Below, piece after piece: positions 38,176-51,300 of a DNA stretch of 64,000 nt. The notes beneath the pieces were generated by a model. That model was not told the origin of the DNA and made no database searches. It worked only from the letters and a program-made list of their open reading frames with translations. Location: contig NC_044574.1 in NCBI RefSeq assembly GCF_901933205.1, positions 49,682,919 through 49,746,918 on the forward strand. Direction: 5' to 3'. Origin of the DNA: Camarhynchus parvulus. Lineage: Eukaryota; Chordata; Aves; Passeriformes; Thraupidae. The first letter of the stretch is position 1. Each line of letters opens with the position of its first letter. A program made the translations under genes and the position numbers.

Positions 38176-39026
38176 TGCCGTGGGTTTCCATGGCAGGGTT
38201 TTGGTAGTGGGAGTGGGGCCGTACAGAGTTTGCTCCTGTGAGAAGCTGCTGGACACTTCCCATCTCTCTGACAGCCAGTGCCAGATGGCTCCAAGACAGA
38301 CTCACCACTGGCCAAGGCCAAGCCCATCAGCAGTGGTGGTCGTACCTTTGGGATAACAGATAAGAAGGGGAGAAAAACCAAAAGCCCTTGCAGCAGCAAT
38401 TGCAGCTGGAGCAGGTAGATGCCCGAAGGAGGCTGTGATCCTCTGAGAAGCCTGTGCTGGAGCAGACTTCAGACAGGACCTGTGGACCCATGGAGAGAGG
38501 AGCCCACACTAGAGTAGGTTTGCTGGCAGGACTTACGACCCCATGGGGGACCCCAGTCCATGAAGAACTGCAGTCAGTGGGAGAGGGCCCCACACTGGAG
38601 GAGGGGAACAGTGAGAGGAGTCCTTCCCTTAGGAGGAAGGAGCAGCAGAGCCAATCTGTGATGAACTGACTGCAGACCCCATTCCTGACCCTCTGTGCCA
38701 CTGGGGAGGGAGGAGGTAGACAAAATTAGGATGAAAAAGTCAGGAGTGAAGTTGAGGCCAGGAAAAAGGACTGGGTAGGGCAGAGGTGTTTCAAGATTTG
38801 GGTTTATTTCTTGTTATCCTTCTCTGATTTGATTGGTAAAAAAATTAAAGTAATTTTTCAAAGTTGAGTCTATTTTGCCCATGACAACTGGTGAGTGATC
38901 TCTCCCTGCTCTTATCTCAATGAGCATTTCATTGTATTTTGTCTCCCCTGTCCCATTGAGGAGGAAGGGAGTGATAAGAGTGACTTTGGTGGGCATGTGG
39001 CATCCAGCCAGGGTTAACCCACCACA
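38176..39026 (+). mobile_element. ERVL-type solo LTR with intact 5-bp target-site duplication
   Basis: The element begins TGCCGTGGG and ends CCACCACA, and is flanked by the same five bases, ATTTT (38171-38175 and 39027-39031). A 5-bp duplication fits the ERVL class. Its 3' part matches, from memory, a widespread avian LTR: TTATCCTTCTCTGATTTGAT, the GTGAGTGATCTCTCCCTG string and CATCCAGCCAGGGTTAACCC. The 851-bp length with no internal coding sequence indicates a solo LTR left by recombination. The central part holds degenerate GGAGCAG and GGACC-type repeats. It lies in sense orientation in MFHAS1 intron 1. Small deletions and a degraded AATAAA region suggest moderate age. Confidence 0.9.
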
Positions 39027-42000
39027 ATTTTATAGACAGAACTGCTGGATACTACTGAAGCAGAGGATGCTTGGTGGCAGGTTTCCAAACCAGGGAGTCA
39101 GCAGCAAGCACCAGGCCTACTTACATTCGTTGCATAATCAAATGAGTTTTCAGCTCCCTGTGCATTTCTCTAAATCTTCCTTTTGAGCAGCCTCTTTCTT
39201 TGTCCAAGAGATTTTCATGCTCTTATTTCAGACAGTGATGCATGCACTAGATTTGGAAAAGTCTCATATCCGTATGACTCTGGTATATCAAAGTGGCTAA
39301 ATTTAGAAAATCTAGCAAAAAAGAGCTTCCCCTTCCTGTGATCTGACATAATGTTTCTTGGTCGCTGTTATTTTTACTATGGAACAGCTTAAATCTATTT
39401 TGGTTGGGCACTAAGTGATGGCTACAGTGTGAAAGAAGAAATTTGTTTCTGTGAAGTCAGGCAGCCATGCTGCAGCTTCAGGGTTCTGAGGGCAGCCTGC
39501 TCATGCTGAGCATGTGCCAGTGCTGTGTTGGGGCCCCCTTACAGCCCTGCTCGAGCTCTGCCTGCTCAGTACAGGGTCTCTGGGGCTCAGAGCTTTGATG
39601 CTCTGAACTTCTTCAACATCTTGTAGATGTAGTGAGTGGCAGTGGTGATGGATTTTAATACAAACACATGTGCACACAGACACACCCCTGGTACTTCACT
39701 CATCCTCCAATTCAAGGAGGACAGTATAGGAAAGATGTTTAACTGGCAGCAAAGTAGAAGACGCAATGGGACTTTACATGGGAACTAGTCATGCCCCTGG
39801 TTTCACAGTTCTCTTTAATACATGGATCTTTCACTGTACTCTGTTAGGACTGAGCATTCCCTGCCTGGAAAATGCACTGGTGGAATCCTGCCCTGATGAG
39901 CACCTTTAGCTCTTGGTGTCAGGAATATGTAATTCAAGCTGTCAACTTTCTTACTGATTTTGGTTTGACGTTTTTATTTGTTTGGGGGTTTTGGGTGTTT
40001 TTAAAGCCATGTCTTTTGTTAAAACTTTCTCTGTGGAGGTTCAAGCTCATATTTTATTATAGCTAACTGCTCTGCTTCAACAGCCTTCTGACTTGTTTCT
40101 GAACATCCCACGCCTGCTTTCATATTGAGATGGAGTTGGGATGTTGGGAAGAGATGCCTTTTTTTGCTGACCTCCATATCCCAGAAATCTGCTGAGCAAG
40201 AATTTATTTATACTTTACCATCATTTTAAGCTCCTGGTGGACAATTGTGTAGAACTGTTCAGCAGGTGAAAATGGAGGCAGTGTGAGCCTCACTCTGGAA
40301 CTTTGGAACTTTGGTCATCTCCAAGTGCTTTTGTTCAAGTTCATCATGGTGCCAGAGGGCTATGTAGGGAGTGAAACTCCAGTATGCTTGGTCCTCACAG
40401 AAAGGTCCAGCCAGATCTGCATACCTGAACCTGTACTGTCAGGAGTTTTGGGTAGGGAGTCTCGCTCACGTGTCACATGAAGGGTCATGCTGTGATCCAG
40501 CGCTGGTGACATTTTCATGGCAGCTTGAGCAAGCAGGAAGTTTGTAGTTTCTCAAAGGAACATGAGTGTGCCCAGAGGGAGCCCTACAGGCTCTGAGGTG
40601 ATTATTACTGGATTTTGGAAAGATCTTAACTGATGCTTGCATAGGCAAATAATTCAGCTTGCCAAGTGGCTGCTGTGGTCAGCTTGGAGCCTTCCTAGGG
40701 TCAGGGGCTGAAATAAACAATCAAGAGTTGAATCTTGTGTGTGTCTTTTCCTAAGCAATGTTTTTGTACCTCAAAGGCTCAGCCAAACTAAAGACTTCCT
40801 TGGATGAAAGAAAAGTTTGGGAACCTTCCGTTTGGATCAGAAAAAAAAATTACCTTTCTCTGTGTCTTTTGTAATGGAAAGCTACCACAAAGCTTTTGAA
40901 GTTGTCTGTTAGTTTTAACTTGTTTGTTCTTCTTTGAAATAAATCACATCTTCTCTGACAAAAGAGTTTAGCATGTTATGTACTTACACACATGCACATT
41001 TTTTGAATGCCTATAGTGAAGTTTAACACAATGTTAAGAAAATGTTGCCGAACACGGCAAGATCACATTCAGTTTAGTGATTCAGACAGGATCTGATTTA
41101 AAAAAAAAGGAAAAAAAGTGAAAATAAAAAAAGAAACCTCTCCAACCAACCTTTGGGCTGAAGAGGGTGTGATGAGAGGAGATGCTTAGTGGGCTGTTTT
41201 GGGAAGTGCGTTAGGTTGGCTCTGAATCTGTAACTTGGACTTCTGGCCCAGCACTTTGCAGTGCTTCACATTAAAAGCTGGCAGCTGTGCAAGTGTGGCC
41301 AGGTGTCTTTGGCTAAGGGAAGCTGAGCAGTGTGGCTGTTCACTTACTGCATGGCTGCTGCTGCCCCTGGGCACCAGGGTGGATGCTGGCAGCAGGGTCC
41401 TTGTAGTGAGGTTGGGCACCTTGAAGGCAGTTCTTGACCAGCCTCTGGTTTATCACCATTATGGGATTACCAGTTGTCATGTTTTATGGCAGACCCCGTG
41501 CCCAGGCTTCAGGTCAGAGTTTAGTACTCTTAGCTGTGCTTCCTGAAGCATTTAGCCATCAGTATTTCCCTGAAATAGCACCTTTGGTTGAAAGCTGTGT
41601 GGCAAAACAGCCTCTGCTCTGCAGCTGCTGCATCAGACAAGGTTTGTGCGTGATTCTGCTTCTCTGGCATGTCCAAAGTGCACCTGATCCCATCTGAATC
41701 TTGCAGGTGAGCATTGGAACTGAGAGCTGCCTACAAAGTTATGGTTCTGCTGGAGACAACACTTTCACCCCTTGCTCTGTGCTGCTTTATTCTCAGTTGC
41801 GTAATGCAGCGTGATGCGGATAATCCGGTCATCATTACAAAAGGATTTAAAACCCCTTTTAATCGGAACTCATTTTTAATAAAGCTTTGCCTTGCTTGGA
41901 GGACTGTTTTCCTGGCTTGAGTGTTTAAGAACAAAATGCAGGAGACTGAGGGAGGAGGGCAGCTGGTGCCTCTGTCTGGCTCCCAGGCAGTTGCTGGTGA

Positions 42001-44669
42001 AGTCCAGAACTGTGGGACACATTTCCAGTAGCACCAAACATGCAAAATCCTTACGTGCCCAGATAGATGCAGCTCGTACGTCTGTGCTTTCTCAGAATTT
42101 TTCACTGACAGAGCAGACTTCTGGTGGTGGAGGGAAGGAAAGGCTCCATCTAGTCCAGTCTGACTTCGACTCCCTCTTTTAACCCTCAGTGTCCAAAACA
42201 CTGGTTAGTAGTCCTCTAGGGCCTCCTGAATCTCAGGACAAGCTGTGGTCCTGGACAAAGGGCCGCATTTACTTCTCTTGTAATGGCAATGGCGTACAGT
42301 GCGTGTGGTTGACCTTATTTCATTCGCTGTTACTCCGCCATTGTATTGTGGAAAGTGCACTGACTAAAACAGCGTGTGAACTCTTAGGTAGCTCTGAAGT
42401 GTATCCTCTTCCCACTTTTCTGGCAGTAGCCACCTCTTGAGCTGCTACACCTGCTTCACTTGCCCCCAGAGCAAGCCTGAGTAAGGACTTGAACTCTGGC
42501 ACTTGTGGTTTGAGAATGTTTGAACAGAATGGCGTTTGAGAGCAAGCATTCTGCTGCTTCCTGGTTTTTTTCAATCCCAATAGTCCTCACTCCTGGGGAG
42601 CATACCTCCAGTGTATGCTTTATATATCCCTGAGTCTCCTCTTTGATCAGTGTAAGTTGATGACTGGGAAGGTTTAAGGTGGTTCCTCCCCAAGACAGGT
42701 CCCATCCAGAGGAGAGCCAGTAAGCAGTTGGTGAGTTCAGGTGAGCTGATAAAACATCTGAACGAGGAGGGCGGGTCAGGGTTGTGTTACAATGACACTG
42801 GTGTAAGTACCCCAGAGTCATCCACCTGGTGGAAACCTAGAAGTAATACTTGTTTACAGTACAAATAGGGGACCAGGAGAGAGCTCAGCTCTAGGACAGA
42901 ATTCCCTATGAGAGAAAGTTGCACAGGAGTAGAAGAAATGGTGGAGGAGTTAAATGTTCTCCTAGCAGCACTGCTGCTTCCCTGTGAGGCTGATGAGTTC
43001 TTTCTGGGTCCCTGAGCTCCTTCCTGTTACAGTAGCAAATGTGACTACTATAGAAGTGATTTTTAAACAGCAAAGATGAATGCTGCAGGTGATTTTTGAG
43101 CACTGAGAACCCAGGCCAGATGGCATTTAGCAGGCAGTGAACTCTGTAAGAGTTAAGTAGCAAAGCTATTGTTTCTGTATTTGCATGACTTCTCACTGGG
43201 AGGCATTCCAACAGTAGAATAAAAAGCAATAAGCATTGGTCTCAGCAGAGATAATAATATTAAGTTCAGAAACAAGCACTTCTCATTGGGAAAAAGGTAT
43301 TTGTAAGAAAAAGCTAGCTATTGCATTGATTTATGACAATTAGTTGTCTGTCATCTATTTGGATATTAGGGAATGAGAGGGGTCAGAAAAGAGTGGTTAA
43401 ATTATTGGAAATGTTAAGGAATCACCAATCAACACAAAAAGAAAAGTTAAAAGATTAGTTCTCATCCCATCTGGAAAAGGGAGCAAGTAAAAGCTGTTAA
43501 TAGTAAAAGGACAGATGGAGCTTTATTCTATCATTGAGCAAGAAAAAGCCAGCAGGTCACTCAAACTTTGAAGACTGCCGTTTTGGTAATAACAAAAGAT
43601 ACTTTAAGCCAAACAAATAGAGCAGATTGAAAACAAAAATCAGGTTTCCACCTCTGTTGGCATAGGGAGACTCAGGCTCTGAGCTCTATGGAGTGCTGCT
43701 TGGGTGCTTCCATGTGTGCCAGCAATGCTTTGGTAGTGGCCTTATGCAATTCTCCTCCTCCAGAAGGAGAATTGGCTGGTCTCAGTGCTCTGCTCCCTCT
43801 GATTCTAGCCATATATCTTGATGCAAATCTGCATCACACTTTGTTTCATAAGGAAGAAACACTTGACTAAGGATGTACTCAACAAACTATAATGTAAATT
43901 AAACAAACATATGCAAAGAAGGAAGTTATGTCTGATGTCCTTGTAATTAAGGAAACCTCTCTGATCCTGCAGCTCCGTGGTCAGCTAAAGCCATACCTGT
44001 GGACAGCATGTAGTGTGGGGTTAGTTATTATGTAGAAAGTGGATAGCTTTGAAGGAAAAATGCCAAGGAGGCACTTTGTTCCAATTAAGCATGAGCCTAG
44101 AATAAATTTTGTGATGTACATGCATAGACCAAATTCCCCAGTAAAGAGACTTCAATACGAAGTCATGTTGATGGATTAGAACAGGGATGACCTCAAGTTG
44201 GTTCAATAAGTGGGTAGAACACTTGATTTAACATTTGAATATGAGCAAGACCTTTGGTGTAAAGACTTTTCTCCTTAGACCAGTCGATGTTGAAGGGTAA
44301 AAAATAAATGTTCCTGTGTTTAAGTGGGCTCTGTGGTTGTCCTGATGAGCAGCGAGTGTTTTAGGGTGACCAAAATAGCTTTACAGAGGAATATTGTGCA
44401 TGCATCTCACCTTAAGTGATCTGGGAGAGAACACTTACTGCCACAGGTCTGAAAATACAGTTCCTTCCAGTTCAGTTTGCACAACACACTGAAACCTTGG
44501 AATGGCCCTAAGGCAACAGCAATTCTCATGGAGTCAAGTTACTTTTATCCTGAAAGGAGTTTACTTAATCTCAGAGAAAACTGTTGGGCAGAACACGTAG
44601 ATGCAAGTCTTGCATGCGTGTTTTGGTTTGTTCTCCTTTTTCTTGGCTGGCAAAAGGTAAGTAAATGGT

Positions 44670-44703
44670 AAAAAAAAAAAAAAAGGAAGAGAAGAAAAGA
44701 AAG
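44670..44703 (+). repeat. Poly-A and purine tract
   Basis: Fifteen consecutive A (44670-44684) are followed by about 20 further purines of GGAAGAG/AAAAG type. It resembles a decayed retroposon tail or a simple repeat; no recognisable body precedes it. Confidence 0.7.
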
Positions 44704-47700
44704 GATGCTGTGGCAGAGTGTAAAAGGTTACTACAACAGAAAACTCCAAGTTTTTCACTTACCAGCTGGACACCTGTCAACTTCTAGAAGAGGGGCTTCC
44801 TAGCCAGAATCCTACCTTCAACCATGGCACACATGGACATCTTCTGAGGAAGGAGCAAGCCAACAGGGGAAAAGACTTGTCTCAAGTGCTCTCCCAGCCT
44901 TAGTCTGTCATTAGCAGATGACATCAGCACACGGATTTGTCTCCTTAGTAATGCTTAAGGACACTTTACCAGTTAATGGTTGCAGCAGTCTGCATCAGGT
45001 GCTTCCTTTTGTTTTTCCTCAAGTGCACCATGTAGCACCATGTAGCTGCATTAAGGCTTTCTAGGTTTTGTGTTGGAGCAGGCAGAAAACAATCAGCCAG
45101 TTCTGGGTGCAATATTAGTAGCTAGACTATTGTGAGGAAATATGTCTTGCAGACTTGACTAATTCTCTGAATTTAGCAGAAGGGCAGGCAGAGTCTTGGC
45201 TCTGCCTCATCAGTTGCTTAAGGCTGGAAGTCAGTGAGACTGAGTCTTGTACGGCCTGCTCTGGGGGCTGGCTTCTCACATGGCCACCTATTCATGTGTT
45301 GTGACCTAAACACAGAGAGACTGAGGTAGCAGGATGGTGACAAGTCCTGGTACTCCCTGCAGACTTCAGTGGACCCTGCCTGTTAACTGTTTATCAATAG
45401 TAATGGCTTTGAGAACTCCTTTAAACTGCTTTTATTTTTCCATTTAGTTGGACCTGCAGTGTGCTGATCATCTAGATGAAGAAAGGGTCAGCATCTCCTT
45501 TGTGATGGAGGAGTAATAACTTTGAAATTACTGTTTGGAAAGATGGGCTGAGACTGGTGGGAATTGTAGCTGTCTGGACTGTCTGCAGCCAGTGGTGTCT
45601 AGTGTTCAGGTGGATGCTCTGTGTGCAGGTGTCCCTCGCTGTTACTGGGTGAGAACAGACAGGCTGGGGCTGGCTGCAGCTTTCTCTCCAGCTGGTACCT
45701 TGCCTTGGCAAACTGAAAAAGTGCTTATGGCAGATATGGTTGAAGGAGTGGAATTAAAAAGGTAGATTCTGGGCTTGGTTACTCAGTGACAGGCCTGTTT
45801 CTATTCTGGGATCAGGATAATTCGCACTGAGCTTATTACACCATGACTCTCCCTTAAAATGCCTTGACAGTCAATTTCGTTCCAGCTAATAAGGTCCTAA
45901 AATGTTAATGAAGCTAATCAATTTTTCATGGCTTTGTATTGCAGTTGTCAGAAAGTGCTGTGTTGCAGCCTGCCAATTCAAAAAGCTTTTCAGATATTAG
46001 AAGGACAGCAAAACATTCAGCAATTTGAAGGATGTTTTATTTTCTCAATCTTTCCCCAGTGCCCCCTCTCATTTTTCTAAGACTTTATGCTGTGCTGTTT
46101 GCTTGTCCCCTTTGGTCACGTCCTTTCTCCATTGTTCTACTCTGGTCACTAGTGGGAAGAGATGGCTTGTTCCCACCTTCCCTATTGCACAGGGAGAAGA
46201 GAGAAGGAGTGCCTATAGGTAAAGATGAAGCTGGACGAGGGAGACTACTCATGCTGAAATACTGTTTGAAATATATAGAGTTTGATGGAACAGAGTGGAG
46301 AAAGGGCATCTTGTTCATCCCCTTTCCTCATCTCTTTGGAAGGAGCAGTAGTGTCAAAAGTCACAGCCCTCCCTCCTCGTGGCAGTTTGCTGAGATGTCA
46401 GTGTTACCTGGCATGCATGCTGTCTGCACTCAGTATCTCATGGGCTGCAGAAGGAGGAGAGAGAAGTTGCATTCATTGTGCAGCCACATTGATGGTCAGT
46501 CACTTACCCCCACCGGCTTAGGAGCAGGTTAGATGGCAACCATCTTTTATTTTTCAGAATTGCTTATTTTGTACTGCCAGCAGGAGACACAAGGCTCAAA
46601 CTTTTATGACTGCTCCTGGAGTTATTTTGATGGAGCTGTTTTGATCATTTACTGCTCTCTGCATTTGTGCTTGTGAGTCTGCAGATGGGAAGTACTAAAT
46701 TGTGTGGTTTGGGGAATATAAGGGTTTTTTTAATTTTCTTTTAATTGAATTCCATTTATAACTATAGTTAATTTTTATGTGCCTGAGAAAAACATAATTA
46801 ACTAATGTTTTGGGAAAACATAGTGTTTTCCAACTTTTGTACTTGGAAGCCTTGTACAACCACACTGGTAAGGGATAATCTCAAATAACTCATGAGGGGA
46901 AAACTAGTGTGTGAGTTGTAATTTGGTATTTTGAATTTGAATAATTAACCCCCTGTAGCTGTTGAGTGGAACATCCAGAACACTTTCCACTCAAGTTCTC
47001 CACCCAGAGGTGTGCTCAGTCCAGTGCCAAGGGCTTCCCCAGAGCTTTTGCAAATGCTCAGGTGTGTCAATGTCCTCTTTTGCTGTGACAGTGATGTGTT
47101 AAGAGCTGGCTAACCCTATAATGACTTGGGGAAGATGGAGGGTATTTAACCCCCTTAAGCCTTTCAGACCATAGCTGGTGGTTTTGTGACTCTCCCATTC
47201 CCTGAGTGGCAGAAAATAGAGTTAGTGATTGCCAGGAACAGCATCTGTCTGCCTGTGTCTCCTGGACAGGTCTTGCAGAGCACCTTGGCCTTTGGCACAG
47301 CCCTGGGCTTCCTGCCAGGGTAATTAGCCTGGTAGCTCCTTAGGTAGGAGGTAAAGTGCAGGGTGATCTCAGCTACTGGGGGAAAAGCTGCCTAGGCTTG
47401 AGCTGAGCAGAGCCCAGCTTCTGCAGCGTCTCCAGGGTTCCTGGCCTGGGGACATGCGGCTCTGGGTTCTGAAGCTTGACCTGTCAGCTCCAAGCTGAGA
47501 AGCATTGCTGTCTGTTTCCAAAGCTTGTTTTGTGTTTCTTTCACCTCACATGACTTAAGAGCCTTGAGAAAACAATTTCCTGAGCAGCCATCTGGGGGAT
47601 GGCAAGGTGAGCCATATGTATGTCCACAGTCAGAACTGTGAGGCCTAGAGGTGAGGTGCTGTCTCGATAGACAGCTGATGCTGTGAATGCAGGAGCTGGA

Positions 47701-48314
47701 AAGTTACCCAATGCTTAGATCAGCCAAGGCTGAGCCTGCCTCTCTAACAGTTGTAATGCTGTAGATTGGAGTTGGGCAGCCACAAGAGACTGCTCTGTGC
47801 TCAAGGAAGCTGTTGGCATTTTTGGTCTTGAACCCTTCAAAAGAGAAACTGGTTCCTCTTGCATGTTTTGGAAAGCTCTGACCTTTGCTCTCTGCACCCT
47901 TTTCTCTGTGCTATCAGCTTCTGGTCTTGGGGACTCACCTCTGTAGGCTAGTCCTTTGCCTTGCGTCTGGCTGCCTTTCTCACTCCACATCTCCAGAGCA
48001 AACTTTTTTTTTGTTTTCAAGCCTTCCTTTTCTTTTTAAACTATATCAAATCCCAGGCTTTTTTGTTCCTAGGCATGTGCTGTACCTGATGGTGGTTCTG
48101 CTCACCAGCCTGCTGTTGTGATGATTACTTACCAACAGGGTTTTTCTTCTCTGTTGCCTTTTTTGCACAGCACTCTCCCAGTAGGGCTTTTTGACAGGCT
48201 GGGGGTTTTGTTGTTGATTTTGTCTGCTAGTTCTAAGCTCCTCAGACTGGGGACTGCAACATGAGGCTTATGAAACTTTTGTTCATAATGTGCATTTCAC
48301 CCTGCACTGCTCCC

Positions 48315-48333
48315 TTTTTTTTTTTTTTTTTTT
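48315..48333 (+). repeat. Poly-T run of 19
   Basis: A homopolymer of 19 T in MFHAS1 intron 1, followed by GG and TTTGAT. Simple sequence; it could be the reverse-complement tail of an unrecognised retroposon, but no body is visible. Confidence 0.8.
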
Positions 48334-51300
48334 GGTTTGATTTGTGGCCAGGAGAATGACCTTGAGTGAGAAAAAAATTAAATCCTAACTTGGAGGTCTC
48401 TATCCAGCCCTCTGCCTCAAGCAGGCTGGGTAGATCAGGTCACTCAGGACTCCAGAAATAAATCAAGTGCAGTGTTCTCTCTTTCTGGGGAATATTTTTG
48501 TGCGTGACATGCAGGCAGTGCTGCAAGGAGCATATTAAAAATTCATACCAGTACAGAGCAGTATTTTCTGTGCGCAGTGCTTGAGAATAAGCTTGTGTGT
48601 CATGCACAGCAATATTTGTATGAAGCAAGTAATTAGTTTCATCTAAGCAGAGAAGATGTAAATGGTATGGAGTAGATGGAGGCTTGCGAGACACCATCTC
48701 CTTCCCTTTCCTTCTGCCAAGACTCCTGGAAGATTTCTTGTAGAGCTGGCTGTAAAGTCCCAGTGTGTGAGGGCGTTTCCTGTGCTTAAAGCAGAAGGGG
48801 AAATCTGTGCACATGGGTATTCATCTCACCCTGCCTCTGTGACAGCTTTGATGTAATTGTGTACGTGCTCCAGCTATTGAACCTTAAAACAACAAACAGC
48901 CAGGCACAGAAGCTATAGCTTCTCCAGCCCAAATTTCTTTGCAGTCGTATGGATGAAAGGGGATGGGACTGCATGCAACACAGAGGGGTGTTCTGAGAGC
49001 CAGGGCTCTCATGTGAGCCCTGTTTTCTGACTGCTGTTGGAAACCAAGCATGAGGCATGTGCTTTGGGTATGCAGGCAGTGTTGAAGTGTTCTATTCTCT
49101 ATTCTTCTGAAGGCATGACTGCTGAGTACTGTGCTGAGAGATGTCACAAGCAAAGATTAGTCAAAGGAGGCTTGAGGGAGAAGCACTTGAGGCTGAGATG
49201 TAAAGTCTGTCTCCAGTCAACCACACTTGCAGTGGTTTGTGTTGGAGGGCCTTCAGCAAGGAGGAAGAGTGAGAAGGGATTTAGGGTAAGAGAACATATG
49301 AGCGCTGAGGCTGCAAAAACCAGTGGGTCCTTGCTTAGAGCAGCTCTAGGATATATGATGGAGTAAGTGGGTCAGTGCTGAAGCAGGGCAAGATGTAGGA
49401 GCAGCTTGGTTTTGGCTCTCATTCCCTTGTTGTAAAGCATGAACAATATATCCTCAAGGTCTCTGGCAGACTGAAGAGAGAGAAGCAACACCACAGAGCT
49501 GGGGCCAGGTCCAGCTCATCCACTTCTGGCTGTTTGTCCCAGTGGGGCCCAGGTCCTGACAGCATGAAAATGACAAACATCGTCAGGCTGATACTGTGCA
49601 AATGTGCTGTCCTGGGAGCTCTGAGGGAGAGGAGATGGCATGACAGGCTGGATTAGAGCATCTCATCCTTATGCCCTTGCAGCAGATTCTTGATACATGA
49701 ATGGGGAACCTTGAGCCACTTTGCACAGCCACTGCAAGTGGGAACTGCATGAAGGCAAGTGCTCTAGGTGGGATTTTCTTCCTGCATGCAAACCTTCCTC
49801 TCTGTTAGGCAGCCAAGTAGGCTTACAGCTGACACTGTCTGGCTGCCAGCATGGAGTAACCAAACACTGCTACAAGTACTCGCTTTTCTTGCTGTCAGCC
49901 ACTCTCGTAGCTCTCTGATTTGTCACGGGTATCTGGCATTTCATGGGTATTTTCTAAAGGCCAGTGAAGTGTGCTTTGCAGCATGCATGGCTCTGATCAC
50001 TGGCATGAGCTTTGAGTGAGCCTGTGCCTGTGTGTGTTCTGGGATAAAACAGCGGCAGTGAAGAACATCTTGCTGACACATAGAAGTAACTGCTTCAGGT
50101 GAGCTAGCTAATGCCGAAAGGAAACAGACCTTTCTGGTAGAGCTTTGGGAAAGGGTGCAGATTTGTTCCTGTCTTTCCTTTGTACTGCCCATGTGTAGCA
50201 CATTTCTTTCCAATGCGGGCATCATGACTTGCTCAGCCCATCTGCCTGGGGGGTTTACAAACCAACTTATGGCAGCAGCCAAACTGACCGTGGTAGCTTC
50301 ATCGCAGGGTCTTGGTTTGTGCCTCAACCTTAACTTGCCGGGCAGCACATTTTACCAAGTTGTGGAGACCAATTTCTGTGCCAAAACACCAGGAGGGTGG
50401 CCATGGAACAGATAGAACTTTTTGGCACCATTTGTGCCATTGCAAATGAGAGGCAGCAAAGGAGAATCTTCTCAAGCATTTGCTCTCTGTTTGCAGGTGC
50501 TTTTAACCAGGCTTGGCAGGTGCCTCACTACTATCAACTGATCTGGGATTTAGATGCATCTAAACATCAGGCCCTAATCATCAAGTACCCAGCATTAAAG
50601 TGCCTTTAAAAATAGGGTTTGTGCTCTTAAATCAGATGAATAATGTTAGTCAAGCAGATTTGTCTACTGAAAAATGAAGTTGTTCTTCACACACTTTACT
50701 GTCATAGTTTTTAGCCTTAAGACAAAGTAATTGGAGTTTTGGTTAAAACCTTATTGTCTTCTGTGGGAGTTAAAACTAAGTCCATGTTGAGACTAAGATA
50801 AGCTTTGTTGTTGTGTGTGCTATTGCAGGCAACCTTTCAGAGGGAGCAAGCAGAGCTGAGGTTTCCAGTAAAATTTGTGACAGGCTCACAGAGGAATGTG
50901 CAAAATACAGCCTGTACATAGGGGCAGAACAAGTACTGCAAACACGAAGTGCTACATTTAAACTGCATTTGAACTTCGCAATTAAACCAAGCAAACACCT
51001 CCCCATGGCAGGCACTTAGCTTTTCCTTTTGTATCCTTTTGTATCCATCAGTCCAATACCTCATTGGATCTTCTCTTTCCCATCCTGCTGTGGCACTGAG
51101 GACTTTTATTGTCCAATAATAATCTCCTACAGTTTGAATAATTTCTGAATAGAAATGTGAGGTTTCCGAAACCTCCAAGAGATTCTGGGCTGGAGAGTTG
51201 TATCCAAGCAGGGTGTCTCAATGCTAGTTTGTTATAGCATACATTACAGAGCATATTGCAATGGCATTTGCACTGGCTTTTATTCAGTAAATGATATGAG

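Noticed and set aside
45026..45048. CACCATGTAG repeated twice in tandem as a regulatory repeat
   Set aside because: Two short units are within chance expectation and nothing around them supports a function.
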